DNA from: Paenibacillus plantiphilus | GTDB taxonomy: Bacteria; Bacillota; Bacilli; Paenibacillales; Paenibacillaceae | Assembly (NCBI RefSeq): GCF_927798095.1 | Contig: NZ_CAKMMF010000019.1 | Span: forward strand, 53,357-117,356 | Length of the DNA stretch: 64,000 bases | Reading direction: 5' to 3' | In this document: positions 25,265-34,704 of the stretch, piece after piece | Layout: each line of letters begins with the position of its first letter | Numbering within the stretch: the stretch's first letter is position 1 | The notes under the pieces: generated by a model | Told to the model about the DNA's origin: nothing | Databases searched by the model: none | What the model saw: the letters and a program-made list of their open reading frames with translations, nothing else | Made by a program: the position numbers and the translations under genes

Positions 25265-26368
25265 CTATTCGTAAATTTTCACTTCGTTGTAGAAGGTGTC
25301 GCGCTCTACGGGGATACGCCCAGCGCCTTTGACAAGCCAGATCAGATCCTCGCGCGTAATCCCTTCCGGTGTAAGCGCCCCGGCAGCGTGGCTGATCCGT
25401 TCCTTGACGATCGTGCCATGAACATCGGATGCGCCCATCGTGAGCGACACTTGTGTTAGCTGTGTGCCGATATTGATAAAGTATGCCTTAATATGCTGGA
25501 AATTATCGAGCATCAGTCTGCTTATCGCAATGGTTTTCAAATCCTCGAATGCCGAGTTGCGGCGGCGAATCCCAGCTTTTGGACTGATCGGCTGCATAGA
25601 CAGCGGGATGAATACAAGAAATCCGTTCGTTTCGTCTTGCAGCTCGCGGATTTGCAGCATATGATTTATGCGATCCGCATGCTTCTCGACCGATCCGTAA
25701 AGCATTGTCGTATGCGTCTTCAAGCCAAGACTGTGAGCAGTACGATGCACATCGAGATATTGTGACACATCGGCTTTGTCAACACGCATTTTCTTGCGAT
25801 ATTCATCGGATAGAATTTCCGCCCCACCGCCGGTCAAGCTCTTTAGGCCGGCCTTGATGAGCTCTTGAAGGACTTCTCGATAGCTGAGTCCGCTAATGCG
25901 GGAGAAGAAGTCGATTTCTGCTGCGGTGTAGGCTTTAAGCGTCACTTCAGGGTAACGCTCATGTAATGCTTTTAACGAATCGACATAATATTGAAACGGG
26001 ACATGGGGATTATGACCGCCGACGATATGGAATTCTCTTACACCAGGATGGATGTGCTGATCGACATAAGCAATCATTTCCTCTCCGGACAGCGTGTAGG
26101 AGCCTTCCTCGCCCTCGTCCTTCCTGAAATTGCAGAAGGCGCAGCGCGCTTCGCATACGTTCGTAAAGTACAGGCTCATGTTCTCGATAAAATAAACCTT
26201 GTGGCCATTCTTGCGCAGGTTAGCTTCATTGGCCATTCTGCCAATGGAGAGCAGGTCGTCAGAGCGGTAGAGAAACTCCCCGTCCTCCCTTGAAAGTCTC
26301 TGGCCGTGATGGACTTTCTCCATAATCTCCTGCATTTGTTTGTCTTCTGTCTGAATAATTACGTTCAT
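25265..26368 (-). CDS. mqnE: Aminofutalosine synthase, radical SAM enzyme (MqnE)
   Basis: 367 residues with the radical SAM motif CEARCAFC (C72, C76, C79), which binds the 4Fe-4S cluster. The preceding ENMSLYFTNV and following HIVGGHNPHVPFQYY blocks fit MqnE rather than MqnC. MqnE joins 3-enolpyruvyloxybenzoate to SAM to form 6-amino-6-deoxyfutalosine, an early step of the futalosine route to menaquinone. Other pathway genes (mqnA, B, C, D) are not in the window, but a UbiD homologue near 20 kb may act late in the same route. GGAGGAAATCCTC precedes the ATG. Confidence 0.9.
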   Translation of the reverse strand: MNVIIQTEDKQMQEIMEKVHHGQRLSREDGEFLYRSDDLLSIGRMANEANLRKNGHKVYFIENMSLYFTNVCEARCAFCNFRKDEGEEGSYTLSGEEMIAYVDQHIHPGVREFHIVGGHNPHVPFQYYVDSLKALHERYPEVTLKAYTAAEIDFFSRISGLSYREVLQELIKAGLKSLTGGGAEILSDEYRKKMRVDKADVSQYLDVHRTAHSLGLKTHTTMLYGSVEKHADRINHMLQIRELQDETNGFLVFIPLSMQPISPKAGIRRRNSAFEDLKTIAISRLMLDNFQHIKAYFINIGTQLTQVSLTMGASDVHGTIVKERISHAAGALTPEGITREDLIWLVKGAGRIPVERDTFYNEVKIYE

Positions 26369-26628
26369 GAGGATTTCCTCCTAATCCGCCGGGCGCCGAC
26401 TGGGTCCGAAAGTTAATAAATAAGGTATAAGCACACTCGGTCGGAATACGGCCGATTTGGCGAGTACTGGCGGTTGTCTTATATAGTTTGTGAAAAAAAT
26501 AACTTGCAATTACCGTAAACAACGGTCTTTAAGCAAGGACTGTCCTTATTATAAACCTCCTGAGCAAGTGCAGCAACTAGAAAAGCATGATGGAAAACGG
26601 ACCGATGCGGAACTTGGTCCTCCGTCTC

Positions 26629-26657
26629 TTGAGCGGATTTAGGATGTGGAGTATACT
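26629..26657 (+). promoter_or_regulatory. Promoter for the HesB/ErpA-like gene
   Basis: TTGAGC at 26629-26634 and TATACT at 26652-26657 with a 17-base spacer, 45 bases before the ATG. The 334-base gap (26369-26702) between the divergent mqnE and HesB-like genes holds nothing else that I can support. Confidence 0.6.
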
Positions 26658-26702
26658 GTAGATATTGGACTGTCACAGGACGTCTAAGAAGGAGGGAACA
26701 GT

Positions 26703-27065
26703 ATGATTAACATTAGCGAATCGGCGAATGAGAAAATAAAAGAAATGCTCGAACAGGAGGAAACTCCGAATTTGTTTCTGCGGGTAGGCGTTAAGGAAGG
26801 CGGCTGCAGCGGCTTCTCTTACGGAATGGGCTTCGATGACGAGGAGAATGAGGGCGATAAAGCATTCGATATGAGCGGCCTCAAGGTTGTAGTTGATAAT
26901 GAAAGCATGAAATATTTGAATGGCCTCGAAATCGACTTCAAGGAGTCGGCAATGGGCGGCGGGTTTACCATCGAGAACCCGAATGCGTCCGCTACATGCG
27001 GGTGCGGGTCATCGTTCCGTACTGCTAGCGATGCTGGGAAACCGAGCGAAGCTGGCGAGTGCTGA
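26703..27065 (+). CDS. HesB/IscA family iron-sulfur carrier (ErpA/YutM-like)
   Basis: 120 residues with the A-type carrier pattern: C35 in EGGCSGFSY and the paired C99 and C101 in SATCGCGSSF. These three cysteines hold an Fe-S cluster at the dimer interface and deliver it to apo-enzymes, for instance radical SAM proteins such as the MqnE encoded next door. The acidic loop DDEENEGD after residue 45 is typical of Bacillales members. AGGAGGG precedes the ATG. The C-terminal tail (RTASDAGKPSEAGEC) is a little longer than usual and ends with an extra cysteine. Confidence 0.9.
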   Translation: MINISESANEKIKEMLEQEETPNLFLRVGVKEGGCSGFSYGMGFDDEENEGDKAFDMSGLKVVVDNESMKYLNGLEIDFKESAMGGGFTIENPNASATCGCGSSFRTASDAGKPSEAGEC

Positions 27066-27116
27066 CCGCTGGATGAACGACAGAGGATTGCACGCGAATC
27101 ATCAATCAATTCAATA

Positions 27117-27165
27117 GAGCTTCTGGGCTGTATGAATGGTATCATACACAGCTCGGAAGCTTTTT
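27117..27165 (+). terminator. Intrinsic terminator after the HesB-like gene
   Basis: GAGCTTC..GGCTGTATGA at 27117-27135 pairs with TCATACACAGC..GAAGC at 27142-27160, followed by TTTTT. Confidence 0.85.
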
Positions 27166-27303
27166 GCGTTCTAAGAGTCGAACATCAATCATTAAAAAAT
27201 ATATATTTTTGTTATATAATGTGATATTTTATGATAGGGCCATATATTCAAAGTGTTTACATTAATGGATTATTGATTGGAAAACAGGTGGGGGAATGAA
27301 ATT

Positions 27304-27816
27304 TTGGAAAGTAATACGATGGAAAGTAATGAAAGAGAAAAGTATCCAACTCCATTTGGAGTTTCAGGATTGGGAGGGTGGTTAATTTTTATCCAAATTG
27401 GTATGTTTCTAGCAATTTGGCAAACGATTGATTCTTTAAGCAAAGGGATGCAACTGATCAATAGTGAGGATTGGAAGCTGCTGATTACTGAGACTTCTGT
27501 TAGATACCATGCGCTTTGGGAACCGCTTGTATCTTTCAAGTTGTTATATTCATTTCTATATCTGTTGTTCATTGCAATTATTTTAATATTGTTTTATCAA
27601 AAAAAAGCTATATTGCCTCGTCTAATGATCATCCTCTTTAGCGTTGCAACGGCATACAGTTTTATTGAACTTATACTGACGTATCAAATTCCTTCGGTGC
27701 AGCAATCCGAGAATAACATCATGATTAGAGAATTTATTCGTTCATTAGCTTTCTGTGCAATATGGATTCCATACTTTTTAAAGTCCGAACGAGTAGAGAA
27801 TACTTTCGTGAGATAA
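27304..27816 (+). CDS. DUF2569 membrane protein, copy 1 of 3
   Basis: 170 residues starting at the TTG at 27304; both later copies start at the equivalent place after the same GGGGGAATGAA leader, which fixes this start. A short polar head ends in SGLGGWLIFIQIG, then four hydrophobic segments and a C-terminal segment (CAIWIPYFLKSERVENTFVR). The SGLGGWL opening and four-helix layout match DUF2569, a family without assigned function. The gene is distinctly AT-richer than its surroundings and than copies 2 and 3. It begins a tandem array of three paralogues. Confidence 0.78.
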   Translation: MESNTMESNEREKYPTPFGVSGLGGWLIFIQIGMFLAIWQTIDSLSKGMQLINSEDWKLLITETSVRYHALWEPLVSFKLLYSFLYLLFIAIILILFYQKKAILPRLMIILFSVATAYSFIELILTYQIPSVQQSENNIMIREFIRSLAFCAIWIPYFLKSERVENTFVR

Positions 27817-27858
27817 TGATGTAAATTGTCAAACAGAGAAGATATGGGGGAATGAAGC

Positions 27859-28356
27859 ATGGAAAGTAATACAACGGAAAGAATCGAAAGAGAGAGACAC
27901 CCGGTGCCGCTGGACACTTCAGGATTAGGCGGCTGGCTGGTGCTTGTCCAGATCGGGTTATATGCGAGTATTGTGCTGATGTTTAAAACAATATTAGATG
28001 GTTTAGAGATGATGAATTCTGAAGCATGGGGCTTTTTTTCAGAATTTCATGTGCTGCTGGGACCGCTTATTGTCTTCGAGGTGGTAGTTACCATTCTCAT
28101 ACTGTTGTTCACTGTATTTGTACTGATTATGTTTTATCTAAAAAAAGCGATATTGCCTCGCTTAATGATCATTCTCTTTGGCGTATCCGCAGCGTTTGCC
28201 TTTATTGATCTTTTATGGGCATATCAAATTCCGTTACTAGAAGAGCTTGATGGTGGCAGCTTGATTAGGGAATTTGTACGTTCATTACTCACATGTGCAA
28301 TATGGATTCCGTATTTTATTAGGTCCGAACGAGTGGAGAATACGTTTGTGAAATAA
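27859..28356 (+). CDS. DUF2569 membrane protein, copy 2 of 3
   Basis: 165 residues from an ATG after GGGGGAATGAAGC. Same plan as copy 1: polar head, SGLGGWLVLVQIGLY, four hydrophobic segments with FYLKKAILPRLMIILFGV in the third, and the tail CAIWIPYFIRSERVENTFVK. The tail and the third segment are almost identical to copy 1, while the loop between helices 1 and 2 differs. Separated from copy 1 by 42 bases and from copy 3 by 15. Confidence 0.8.
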   Translation: MESNTTERIERERHPVPLDTSGLGGWLVLVQIGLYASIVLMFKTILDGLEMMNSEAWGFFSEFHVLLGPLIVFEVVVTILILLFTVFVLIMFYLKKAILPRLMIILFGVSAAFAFIDLLWAYQIPLLEELDGGSLIREFVRSLLTCAIWIPYFIRSERVENTFVK

Positions 28357-28371
28357 TGGGGGAATGAAGCT

Positions 28372-28881
28372 TTGGAAAGCAATACACAGGAAAATGCAAC
28401 TAGGGAGCCATACCCGGCGCCACAGGGAATTTCAGGATTGGGCGGCTGGCTGGTGCTTGTACAAATCGTTTTATATTCCACGTTTATTTTATTATTGCTC
28501 AGTGCTCCCGCTTATTTTATCCTCATCACAGAGGTATGGGAAGGGATGACTTCAGAGGAGTCGATACATTATCACGTGCTATGGGGACCGATGGTCGTCA
28601 TCCATTTGGTATACATGGCTTTGCTGATTCTGCTTACCGGATACATATTGATCCAATTTTATCGAAAAAAAGCCATGGTGCCTCGATTGATGATCATTTT
28701 CTATATCGCGCCGGTTGTGTTCGGCATCATTAATCTTATTCTTCTGTATCAAATTCCGTTAGCGCTGGAACTTGATGAAGGGGAATCATTGAAAGCTGTT
28801 GTCCGTGATACGCTTACTTGTGCGATCTTTATCCCCTATTTTATTAAGTCTAAAAGAGTGCGCAATACGTTCGTAAGATAA
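28372..28881 (+). CDS. DUF2569 membrane protein, copy 3 of 3
   Basis: 169 residues starting at a TTG after GGGGGAATGAAGC. SGLGGWLVLVQIVLY opens the first helix, FYRKKAMVPRLMIIFYI lies in the third, and the tail reads CAIFIPYFIKSKRVRNTFVR. It is the most diverged of the three copies, and its base composition is closer to the local average. A hairpin at 28938-28963 ends the array. Function unknown. Confidence 0.8.
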   Translation: MESNTQENATREPYPAPQGISGLGGWLVLVQIVLYSTFILLLLSAPAYFILITEVWEGMTSEESIHYHVLWGPMVVIHLVYMALLILLTGYILIQFYRKKAMVPRLMIIFYIAPVVFGIINLILLYQIPLALELDEGESLKAVVRDTLTCAIFIPYFIKSKRVRNTFVR

Positions 28882-28937
28882 TTAGCTGCAACAAGAAGGT
28901 TGACTATTAGCCCACTGGGTCGATAGTTGATCTGAAA

Positions 28938-28963
28938 CCCTGAGGTGGACTCTCGCCTCAGGG
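28938..28963. terminator. Bidirectional terminator between DUF2569 array and tdk
   Basis: CCCTGAGG at 28938-28945 pairs with CCTCAGGG at 28956-28963 with a ten-base loop; it lies between convergent genes. The following sequence is only moderately T-rich. Confidence 0.7.
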
Positions 28964-28982
28964 CTTCGTTGTTGCTTCTGAG

Positions 28983-29573
28983 CTACTCCGTGTGAAAAGC
29001 CCCATTATAGCAGCGTCGGCATACCGGCTTGTAGTCCTCATTGCCGCCGATCTGGATCTGCTGTCCCGCATTGACGGGCTGTCCGTCACGGAATCGAATG
29101 ACCATCGTTGCTTTGCGGTCGCAGTACCAGCAGATCGTCTTGATTTCTTCGATCTTGTCCGCTTGTACGAGCAGATGATAGCTGCCCTCGAACAGCTCGT
29201 TCTGAAAATCATTTTTAAGACCAAAGGCCATTACCGGGATGTTAAGCTCATCCACGACTCTGGTCAATTCCTCGATATGATGCTTCTTCAGGAACTGCGC
29301 TTCATCAATGAGCACACAGTATATTTTGTTAGCTGATGGCAGGGTGGTATGTGTCTTGACACTATCGTAGAGGTTGGTATCATGCTCAACCGGAATGGCT
29401 GCTCGTTCGAAGCCAACGCGGGAGCCGATCAGCTCTTGCGTGCCCCTTCCGCTCATGGAAGGCGAGAAGATGAGGACCGATTTGCCCTGCTCCTCGTAGT
29501 TGTGAGCCACTTTAATAATTTCGAATGATTTGCCGCTGTTCATGGTGCCGTATTTATAGTATAGCTGAGCCAA
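28983..29573 (-). CDS. tdk: Thymidine kinase
   Basis: 196 residues from a TTG at 29573, chosen because GGAGGAG sits six bases upstream (a TTG at 29588 lies before that site). Type II thymidine kinase: P-loop [11 protein letters not shown], Walker B region VLIDEAQFL, and a zinc site formed by CWYC and CRRC in the last third. It phosphorylates thymidine for salvage into dTMP. The P-loop neighbourhood ([12 protein letters not shown]) is nearer to the Gram-negative and plasmid type than to Bacillus Tdk. It is a single-gene unit. Confidence 0.9.
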   Translation of the reverse strand: MAQLYYKYGTMNSGKSFEIIKVAHNYEEQGKSVLIFSPSMSGRGTQELIGSRVGFERAAIPVEHDTNLYDSVKTHTTLPSANKIYCVLIDEAQFLKKHHIEELTRVVDELNIPVMAFGLKNDFQNELFEGSYHLLVQADKIEEIKTICWYCDRKATMVIRFRDGQPVNAGQQIQIGGNEDYKPVCRRCYNGAFHTE

Positions 29574-29727
29574 TTGCTTCTCCTCCAATAGTTCACCTTT
29601 ATTCTGTCCCCATTATAACAAACATCGGGCAGGCGAAAAGCAGGAATCGAATAGGAAGAGCCCTTGAACGTTCCTCCCATCAGAATGGCTGTTCAAGAGA
29701 CTGCTTAGTCATTTCTACCATTGCTAT

Positions 29728-31677
29728 TTATTGTCCATTGCTGTTCTTTAACGGAAGAATCAAGGATAGCACGCAGCCGCAAGTTCCGGGCTCGACCCGC
29801 AGCGTACCGCCAAGCTGCCGCACCCGATCCTCCATCGCCTTGAGTCCGAAGCCGAACTCGGCTTTTGTATAAGGGAGGCCATTATTGCCTAGCTGGAAGG
29901 TCAGCAGTCCCTCATGACAAGTGAGCTGGAAGATGAATCGATCGCATTTGCCATGCCGTATTCCATTGGTCAAGCCTTCCTGAAGGGCGTGGTAAAGCAC
30001 ACGTTTCTGGAAGATTGTAAGTCCAGGAGGCAGCTGCTCGATCTTCTTCTCCACGATGACACCTGTTGCTGCAGATGTGTCGGCTATTAATTTCTCCATC
30101 GCACCGAGCAAATTGTAGTCGGCAGGGTCCTCCTGAAGGAGCCTGACAGATCCGCGGATTTCATCCAATCCTTTGCGAACAAGTCCTTGGGAGGCTTCGA
30201 ACTTGCTCAAGGCAAGCTCCCTGTCTTTGTCGATCAGCCGTTTGGCTGCCTCGATCTGAACGATCGTCGCGGTCAGAGTATGACCGACAGTATCGTGGAT
30301 CGTATAAGCGATGCGCTGCCGCTCCTCCATGACGAGTGTCGCTGCTGTTGCTTCTGCTGAATCGCGCATCGATTCGGTGAGACGCTGATGCGTGTCCTCC
30401 AGCTCCGATGTTCGCTGCTGCACCATTTCCTCCAGTGATCGGTTGAAGGTCTCCAACTGCCTGTTAACGGATTCATAACGACCGTACAGCACCCTCACAA
30501 AGCAAATCATGAGCAGAAAAATACTCCAAAACAGCAGCGTATTGTTCCAAAATCCAAGCGGAGGGAACAGCGGCAAGAGCTGAGCATAGAGCGCTGGGAA
30601 AGAGGTCGTCATAATATGAATGAGCGCATTAATCGTAACAATTGAAAAACCAGCCATCATCCAGCTGTTCTCCACCTCGTCATATCTTCTATAGGCGCGA
30701 TAGATTGTTCTTGTAATGGCTGCGAAAACAACGAGAAACAACGGCGGGAAATAGGTAATCAGCAGCAAGTAATACAGGTAGGAGGAAACGAATGCCGATA
30801 CTGCTGTAAGCGCCGAGAAGGCCAGCAATAGCCAGCGCAGGAACCGATGTGTTCGGGGATAGAGCTCAGGATACAATCGTTCCACAACCGCGACGAATGC
30901 GAATACGCAGAATGGCAGTGCAATGTCATGCACATAAGAAAACCAGGTATTCTCGACAAAAAGCTTGAATGTCGGGTTGCGCACAAGCGACGCGTAGCCT
31001 GCGGTAAAGGCGAACATGGACAAATTGACGTAAGCGCGTTCTCTTCTGGTCAGGCTGAAGAAGAGCGCGGCAATCGCGCAAAAGATGAACAGGGCGGCAA
31101 GCATGTAATTGCCCAGGTCTGTTCGAATCATGTAATACAGCACATTCTCTGGCTGTTCAATCATTAATTGAGGAAGCGGGACTTTCATTCCTGCGGTATC
31201 AAGCCAGATTGTCAGCTCTTTGCCGCTCAGCTTGGAATCAACAGGAAACATATGCCAATTGTAATACGGATTGACTGGTGCGTTCGTATTCGTGGAATCG
31301 AAGCGGTACAATTCCTGACCATCCATGTACAGGCGAAAGTAATTGATCATATGAATATAGATCGATGGATTGAGCTTCCATTCCTCGTCCTTAGGCGTGA
31401 ATTTGAGCCAATATTGTCCAGGGGGGAGAAGTACGTCGAAATGAGGAAGCATCTCCCGCACCTTCATCCATTGTACACCGGAAGGAGAGCCGGCGGCATG
31501 GTCTGGAGGAACGGAGGATGCTTCGGCGATTCTCACTTGTTTCATAAAGACGGGAGCGGGGCGGCTGCTATCAGACGCGACGTAATATTGTGCGATCGCG
31601 ATGGCGAACAACACGAGTGTCAGCGCAGCTATAAGATAAGGCAGCCGATACTTTTTGGGCCAATTCGCGAGGTTCAA
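29728..31677 (-). CDS. Sensor histidine kinase with seven-helix membrane sensor (HisKA_3 type)
   Basis: 649 residues. An N-terminal membrane segment is followed by an extracytoplasmic beta domain (about residues 40-180), then about seven hydrophobic segments (190-400), the 7TMR-DISM arrangement. A coiled coil leads to the dimerisation domain with the phospho-acceptor H461 in AYTIHDTVGHTL. The HATPase follows (HALQEGLTNGIRHGK as N-box and FGLKAMEDRVRQLGG as G-box). Its partner regulator is encoded just upstream, 92 bases away on the same strand. The stimulus is unknown; the extracytoplasmic domain resembles carbohydrate-binding-like DISMED2 folds, which is only suggestive. Confidence 0.88.
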   Translation of the reverse strand: MNLANWPKKYRLPYLIAALTLVLFAIAIAQYYVASDSSRPAPVFMKQVRIAEASSVPPDHAAGSPSGVQWMKVREMLPHFDVLLPPGQYWLKFTPKDEEWKLNPSIYIHMINYFRLYMDGQELYRFDSTNTNAPVNPYYNWHMFPVDSKLSGKELTIWLDTAGMKVPLPQLMIEQPENVLYYMIRTDLGNYMLAALFIFCAIAALFFSLTRRERAYVNLSMFAFTAGYASLVRNPTFKLFVENTWFSYVHDIALPFCVFAFVAVVERLYPELYPRTHRFLRWLLLAFSALTAVSAFVSSYLYYLLLITYFPPLFLVVFAAITRTIYRAYRRYDEVENSWMMAGFSIVTINALIHIMTTSFPALYAQLLPLFPPLGFWNNTLLFWSIFLLMICFVRVLYGRYESVNRQLETFNRSLEEMVQQRTSELEDTHQRLTESMRDSAEATAATLVMEERQRIAYTIHDTVGHTLTATIVQIEAAKRLIDKDRELALSKFEASQGLVRKGLDEIRGSVRLLQEDPADYNLLGAMEKLIADTSAATGVIVEKKIEQLPPGLTIFQKRVLYHALQEGLTNGIRHGKCDRFIFQLTCHEGLLTFQLGNNGLPYTKAEFGFGLKAMEDRVRQLGGTLRVEPGTCGCVLSLILPLKNSNGQ

Positions 31678-31769
31678 GAGAGGTCTCCTTTAGCTTATCT
31701 GAACAGGGTATCCAGATAATGATTACTTTAATTGTATGGAACGTTCTGTTGATTGACCAGTGACCGCCG

Positions 31770-32450
31770 TCATATATCAGTCATGCCTTTCAGCAGCAGC
31801 ACAGCCTGCGTCCGGTCATTCGTACCTATTTTATCGTAGATGGTGCTAATGTAGTTTTTGACTGTGCCCTCGCTCATGAACAGCTTGCCGGCAATCTCCC
31901 TGTTCGTCATCCCTTCCATCATAAGCGCAACAACCGTCTTCTCCCGCTCGGTGAACCGAACGCCGTTCAACTGCTTGCCCGCTTGCGCTGCGGCGCTGCT
32001 CTTATTGGGTCTCTTATCCTTGGCGGACAGGGAGGAGATACGGGCTGCCAGCTTGGATGCGATCGGCGCAGACATCATCAATTCGCCCTTCATAGCATCT
32101 CTGATAGCTTGGAGCAGCTTGTCCCCAGGCATATCCTTCAGTAGAAATCCGCATGCGCCGTTCACCAGGGCATCGACGATATAGTCATCCTCTGCGAAGG
32201 TCGTCAGCACCAGTACTAACGTATTGGGGTAATCCTGACGGATTCTCCGTGTGCATTCAATGCCATCCATGATCGGCATCCGAATATCCATGAGGATGAG
32301 GTTCGGCTGGTGAAGCCCTACAAGCTCATAGGCTTCCAAGCCGTTCTCGGCCGTTGCCAGGACGTTCATGTCGTCCTCCAGCTGTACGATGGTCTGCAGG
32401 CCATCCCGCATTAGTGTCTGATCATCAGCGATTATTATAGTGATTGCCAT
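31770..32450 (-). CDS. NarL/LuxR family response regulator
   Basis: 226 residues. The receiver domain has the acidic pocket IADD at residues 7-10, the phospho-acceptor D55 in LILMDIRMP and the lysine in [10 protein letters not shown] linker of about forty residues leads to a LuxR-type helix-turn-helix ([20 protein letters not shown] to [12 protein letters not shown]). It pairs with the downstream kinase. The target genes cannot be inferred; the nearest divergent gene is the aldolase at 32.7 kb. Confidence 0.92.
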   Translation of the reverse strand: MAITIIIADDQTLMRDGLQTIVQLEDDMNVLATAENGLEAYELVGLHQPNLILMDIRMPIMDGIECTRRIRQDYPNTLVLVLTTFAEDDYIVDALVNGACGFLLKDMPGDKLLQAIRDAMKGELMMSAPIASKLAARISSLSAKDKRPNKSSAAAQAGKQLNGVRFTEREKTVVALMMEGMTNREIAGKLFMSEGTVKNYISTIYDKIGTNDRTQAVLLLKGMTDI

Positions 32451-32627
32451 TGTCTAGCTCCTATCTATCTATTTCCATGCATTTGCTTTCATTATACTGG
32501 AAAGGCATCCCTTATGTGGTCATGATTTTCGAGAGAGTGGTCATGACTTTGACTATGACTGGATTGACGACTTTTTAACCGATAGATATATTGCCAGAAA
32601 ACGACGACGAGGTTTGACAAAATGGTT

Positions 32628-32656
32628 TTGCGTTCAGCGCTTTTTTCAAGTATCAT
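32628..32656 (+). promoter_or_regulatory. Promoter for the aldolase gene
   Basis: TTGCGT at 32628-32633 and TATCAT at 32651-32656 with a 17-base spacer, about 42 bases before the ATG. Confidence 0.5.
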
Positions 32657-32697
32657 GATAGAAAAGACAAGTTAAGGTTAAAGGAGATCTCACTTTC

Positions 32698-33660
32698 ATG
32701 AATTTAAAAGCAAGCAATTGCAAAATCGTCGATTGCACGATCCGCGATGGCGGACTTGTGAACAACTGGGATTTCAGCGTCGAGTTCGTTCAGCACTTGT
32801 ACAACAGCTTGAACGAAGCGGGCGTCGACTATATGGAGATTGGCTACAAAAATTCGCCAAAGCTGCTTAAAGGCGCAGAATCTGCCGGTCCTTGGCGCTT
32901 CCTGGACGATGACTTCCTGCGCAAGGTTATTCCGCAGAAGCTGAACACGAAGCTGTCGGCGCTTGTCGATATCGGACGCGTGGACGAGAATGACATTTTG
33001 CCCCGCGAGGAAAGCCTGATCGACCTGATCCGTGTCGCCTGCTACATTCAAGACGTAGACAAAGCGCTGGATTTGGTCAAAGTATTCCACGACCGCGGCT
33101 ACGAAACTACGATTAACATTATGGCGCTCTCCAACGTTATGGAGAACCAATTGCTTGAAGCGTTCGAGATGATCGATGCCAGTGTAGTAGATGTTGTATA
33201 CATCGTTGATTCCTATGGCAGCCTGAGTCCTAATGATTTCAACTATTTGGTAGAGAAATTCAAGAAGTATCTTCCGAACAAACGTCTTGGCGTGCATACG
33301 CATAACAATATGCAGCTGGCTTTCGCTAATACGCTCGTATCTGTTGAGAAGGGCGTTGAGCTGTTGGACGCTTCTGTATACGGCATGGGCCGTGCAGCAG
33401 GAAACTGTCCGACAGAGCTGCTTGTCGCCAACCTGAAGAATGCGAAGTACAAAGTTCGTCCGGTTCTGGACATGATTGATAAGTATATGATTCCACTGCG
33501 AGAGAAGGAAGAGTGGGGCTATATTATTCCTTACATGATTACCGGTATGCTGGATGAGCATCCGCGCTCGGCAATGGCGCTGCGCGATACAGCGGACAAG
33601 GACAACAGCGTAGATTTCTACGACAAGCTGACGACACCGGAAGTTACGCATAGCAAATAA
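32698..33660 (+). CDS. HMGL/DmpG-like aldolase domain protein
   Basis: 320 residues forming a DRE-TIM metallolyase barrel. The motif CTIRDGGLVNNWDF near residue 13 corresponds to the metal-binding DxTxRDG, and VHTHNNMQLAFANT near residue 200 carries the two metal histidines. Relatives include 4-hydroxy-2-oxovalerate aldolases and HMG-CoA lyases. Neither an aldehyde dehydrogenase nor a thioester pathway is adjacent, so the substrate is open. AAAGGAG precedes the ATG and a textbook terminator follows, so it is a monocistronic gene. Codon use is biased and regular, suggesting good expression. Confidence 0.82.
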   Translation: MNLKASNCKIVDCTIRDGGLVNNWDFSVEFVQHLYNSLNEAGVDYMEIGYKNSPKLLKGAESAGPWRFLDDDFLRKVIPQKLNTKLSALVDIGRVDENDILPREESLIDLIRVACYIQDVDKALDLVKVFHDRGYETTINIMALSNVMENQLLEAFEMIDASVVDVVYIVDSYGSLSPNDFNYLVEKFKKYLPNKRLGVHTHNNMQLAFANTLVSVEKGVELLDASVYGMGRAAGNCPTELLVANLKNAKYKVRPVLDMIDKYMIPLREKEEWGYIIPYMITGMLDEHPRSAMALRDTADKDNSVDFYDKLTTPEVTHSK

Positions 33661-33686
33661 GCAAGCGTGCGGCAGTCGTTTACATC

Positions 33687-33735
33687 AAAGAGCCCGTCCA
33701 GGCAGCCAATTTATTGGCTCTGGGACGGGCTCTTT
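33687..33735 (+). terminator. Strong terminator after the aldolase gene
   Basis: A 13-base-pair stem, AAAGAGCCCGTCC (33687-33699) with GGACGGGCTCTTT (33723-33735), encloses a second AGCCAAT/ATTGGCT pairing. Confidence 0.88.
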
Positions 33736-33803
33736 ACTAGGAGTCAGTGCCCATGCAATCATACAGCTTTTGAATTGCGTATCGGCGGGGGAGGAGGAAC
33801 GGT

Positions 33804-34649
33804 ATGGTTGAGCAGGCAGCGGCAGCAGCAATTGTTATATTGTCCGGTGTATTTCATGCGACTTGGAATATGCTGGCCAAGAACAGCTTGAACAAAAATG
33901 TGTTTCTCTGGTACAGCCAGCTTGTTGCGATCCTGATTTTTTTGCCATGGGCGATTATGGATTTGCAGACTGCGAGCTTTGTATGGGAAAGCGTCCTGCT
34001 GCTAGCGGCTTCGGCTGTAATACACGGCATTTATATGCTGCTGCTGGCCCAGGCTTATATCGTTGGCGATTTGTCGCAGGTGTATCCCATTATGCGCGGT
34101 ACAAGTCCGCTGCTCGTTCCGCTTGTCGCGGTGACGGTACTGGCGGAGCCTTTGCCGATTGGCGGATGGATCGGCATTCTTATCATTGTTGCAGGTATCT
34201 TCATGATAAGTAACGGCTTTCATTTTCGTTCGCAAGGATTAGCCGCTGTCTATGCGTTTGCAGTCGGTATCAGTATTACGATGTATACGGTTATCGACAA
34301 GCTTGCGCTTGAATTCGTGCAGCCGGCTTTGCTCAATTTAATAACAAACATCGGCAATCTTGCTGTGCTTTCGTTTGTTGTAATGCGGGGCAATGACATG
34401 TCGCAGGAGTGGCGAAAGAACAAGCGAGCTATTATCGTTGCCGGGGTGCTTGCGCCATCCGGGTACTTGCTGTTTTTGTTTGCGCTGAGCCTTGCTCCAT
34501 TAGGGGTCCTCGCTCCGATGCGCGAGATTGGCACTGTTTTTGCGACACTATTCGCTGTAGTTCTTCTTAAGGAGAAGCAGGGCGCGCGGAGAATATGGTC
34601 ATCGATTGTAATAACGGCGGGCATTATATGTCTGGGACTGTTCGGTTGA
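33804..34649 (+). CDS. EamA/DMT superfamily transporter
   Basis: 281 residues with ten hydrophobic segments in two EamA halves. The first half has VYPIMRGTSPLLVPL and the second APMREIGTVFATLFAVVLLKEK, both typical ends of EamA repeats. Proteins of this family export amino acids, nucleotides or other small metabolites. GGGGGAGGAGG precedes the ATG. No neighbour points to a substrate. The downstream hypothetical gene begins 55 bases later, possibly in the same transcript. Confidence 0.88.
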   Translation: MVEQAAAAAIVILSGVFHATWNMLAKNSLNKNVFLWYSQLVAILIFLPWAIMDLQTASFVWESVLLLAASAVIHGIYMLLLAQAYIVGDLSQVYPIMRGTSPLLVPLVAVTVLAEPLPIGGWIGILIIVAGIFMISNGFHFRSQGLAAVYAFAVGISITMYTVIDKLALEFVQPALLNLITNIGNLAVLSFVVMRGNDMSQEWRKNKRAIIVAGVLAPSGYLLFLFALSLAPLGVLAPMREIGTVFATLFAVVLLKEKQGARRIWSSIVITAGIICLGLFG

Positions 34650-34704
34650 AGATTGGTTGAAGAAGCCAGAAAGTTCGGATCTTACATTGAAACGGGGAGA
34701 AGGA

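Noticed and set aside
26259..26676. Two short minus-strand frames upstream of mqnE.
   Set aside because: They overlap the mqnE start and the HesB promoter and have no ribosome sites.
32704..33651. A 315-codon open frame on the minus strand.
   Set aside because: Antisense to the aldolase gene; arises from its regular codon use. No start site or family features.
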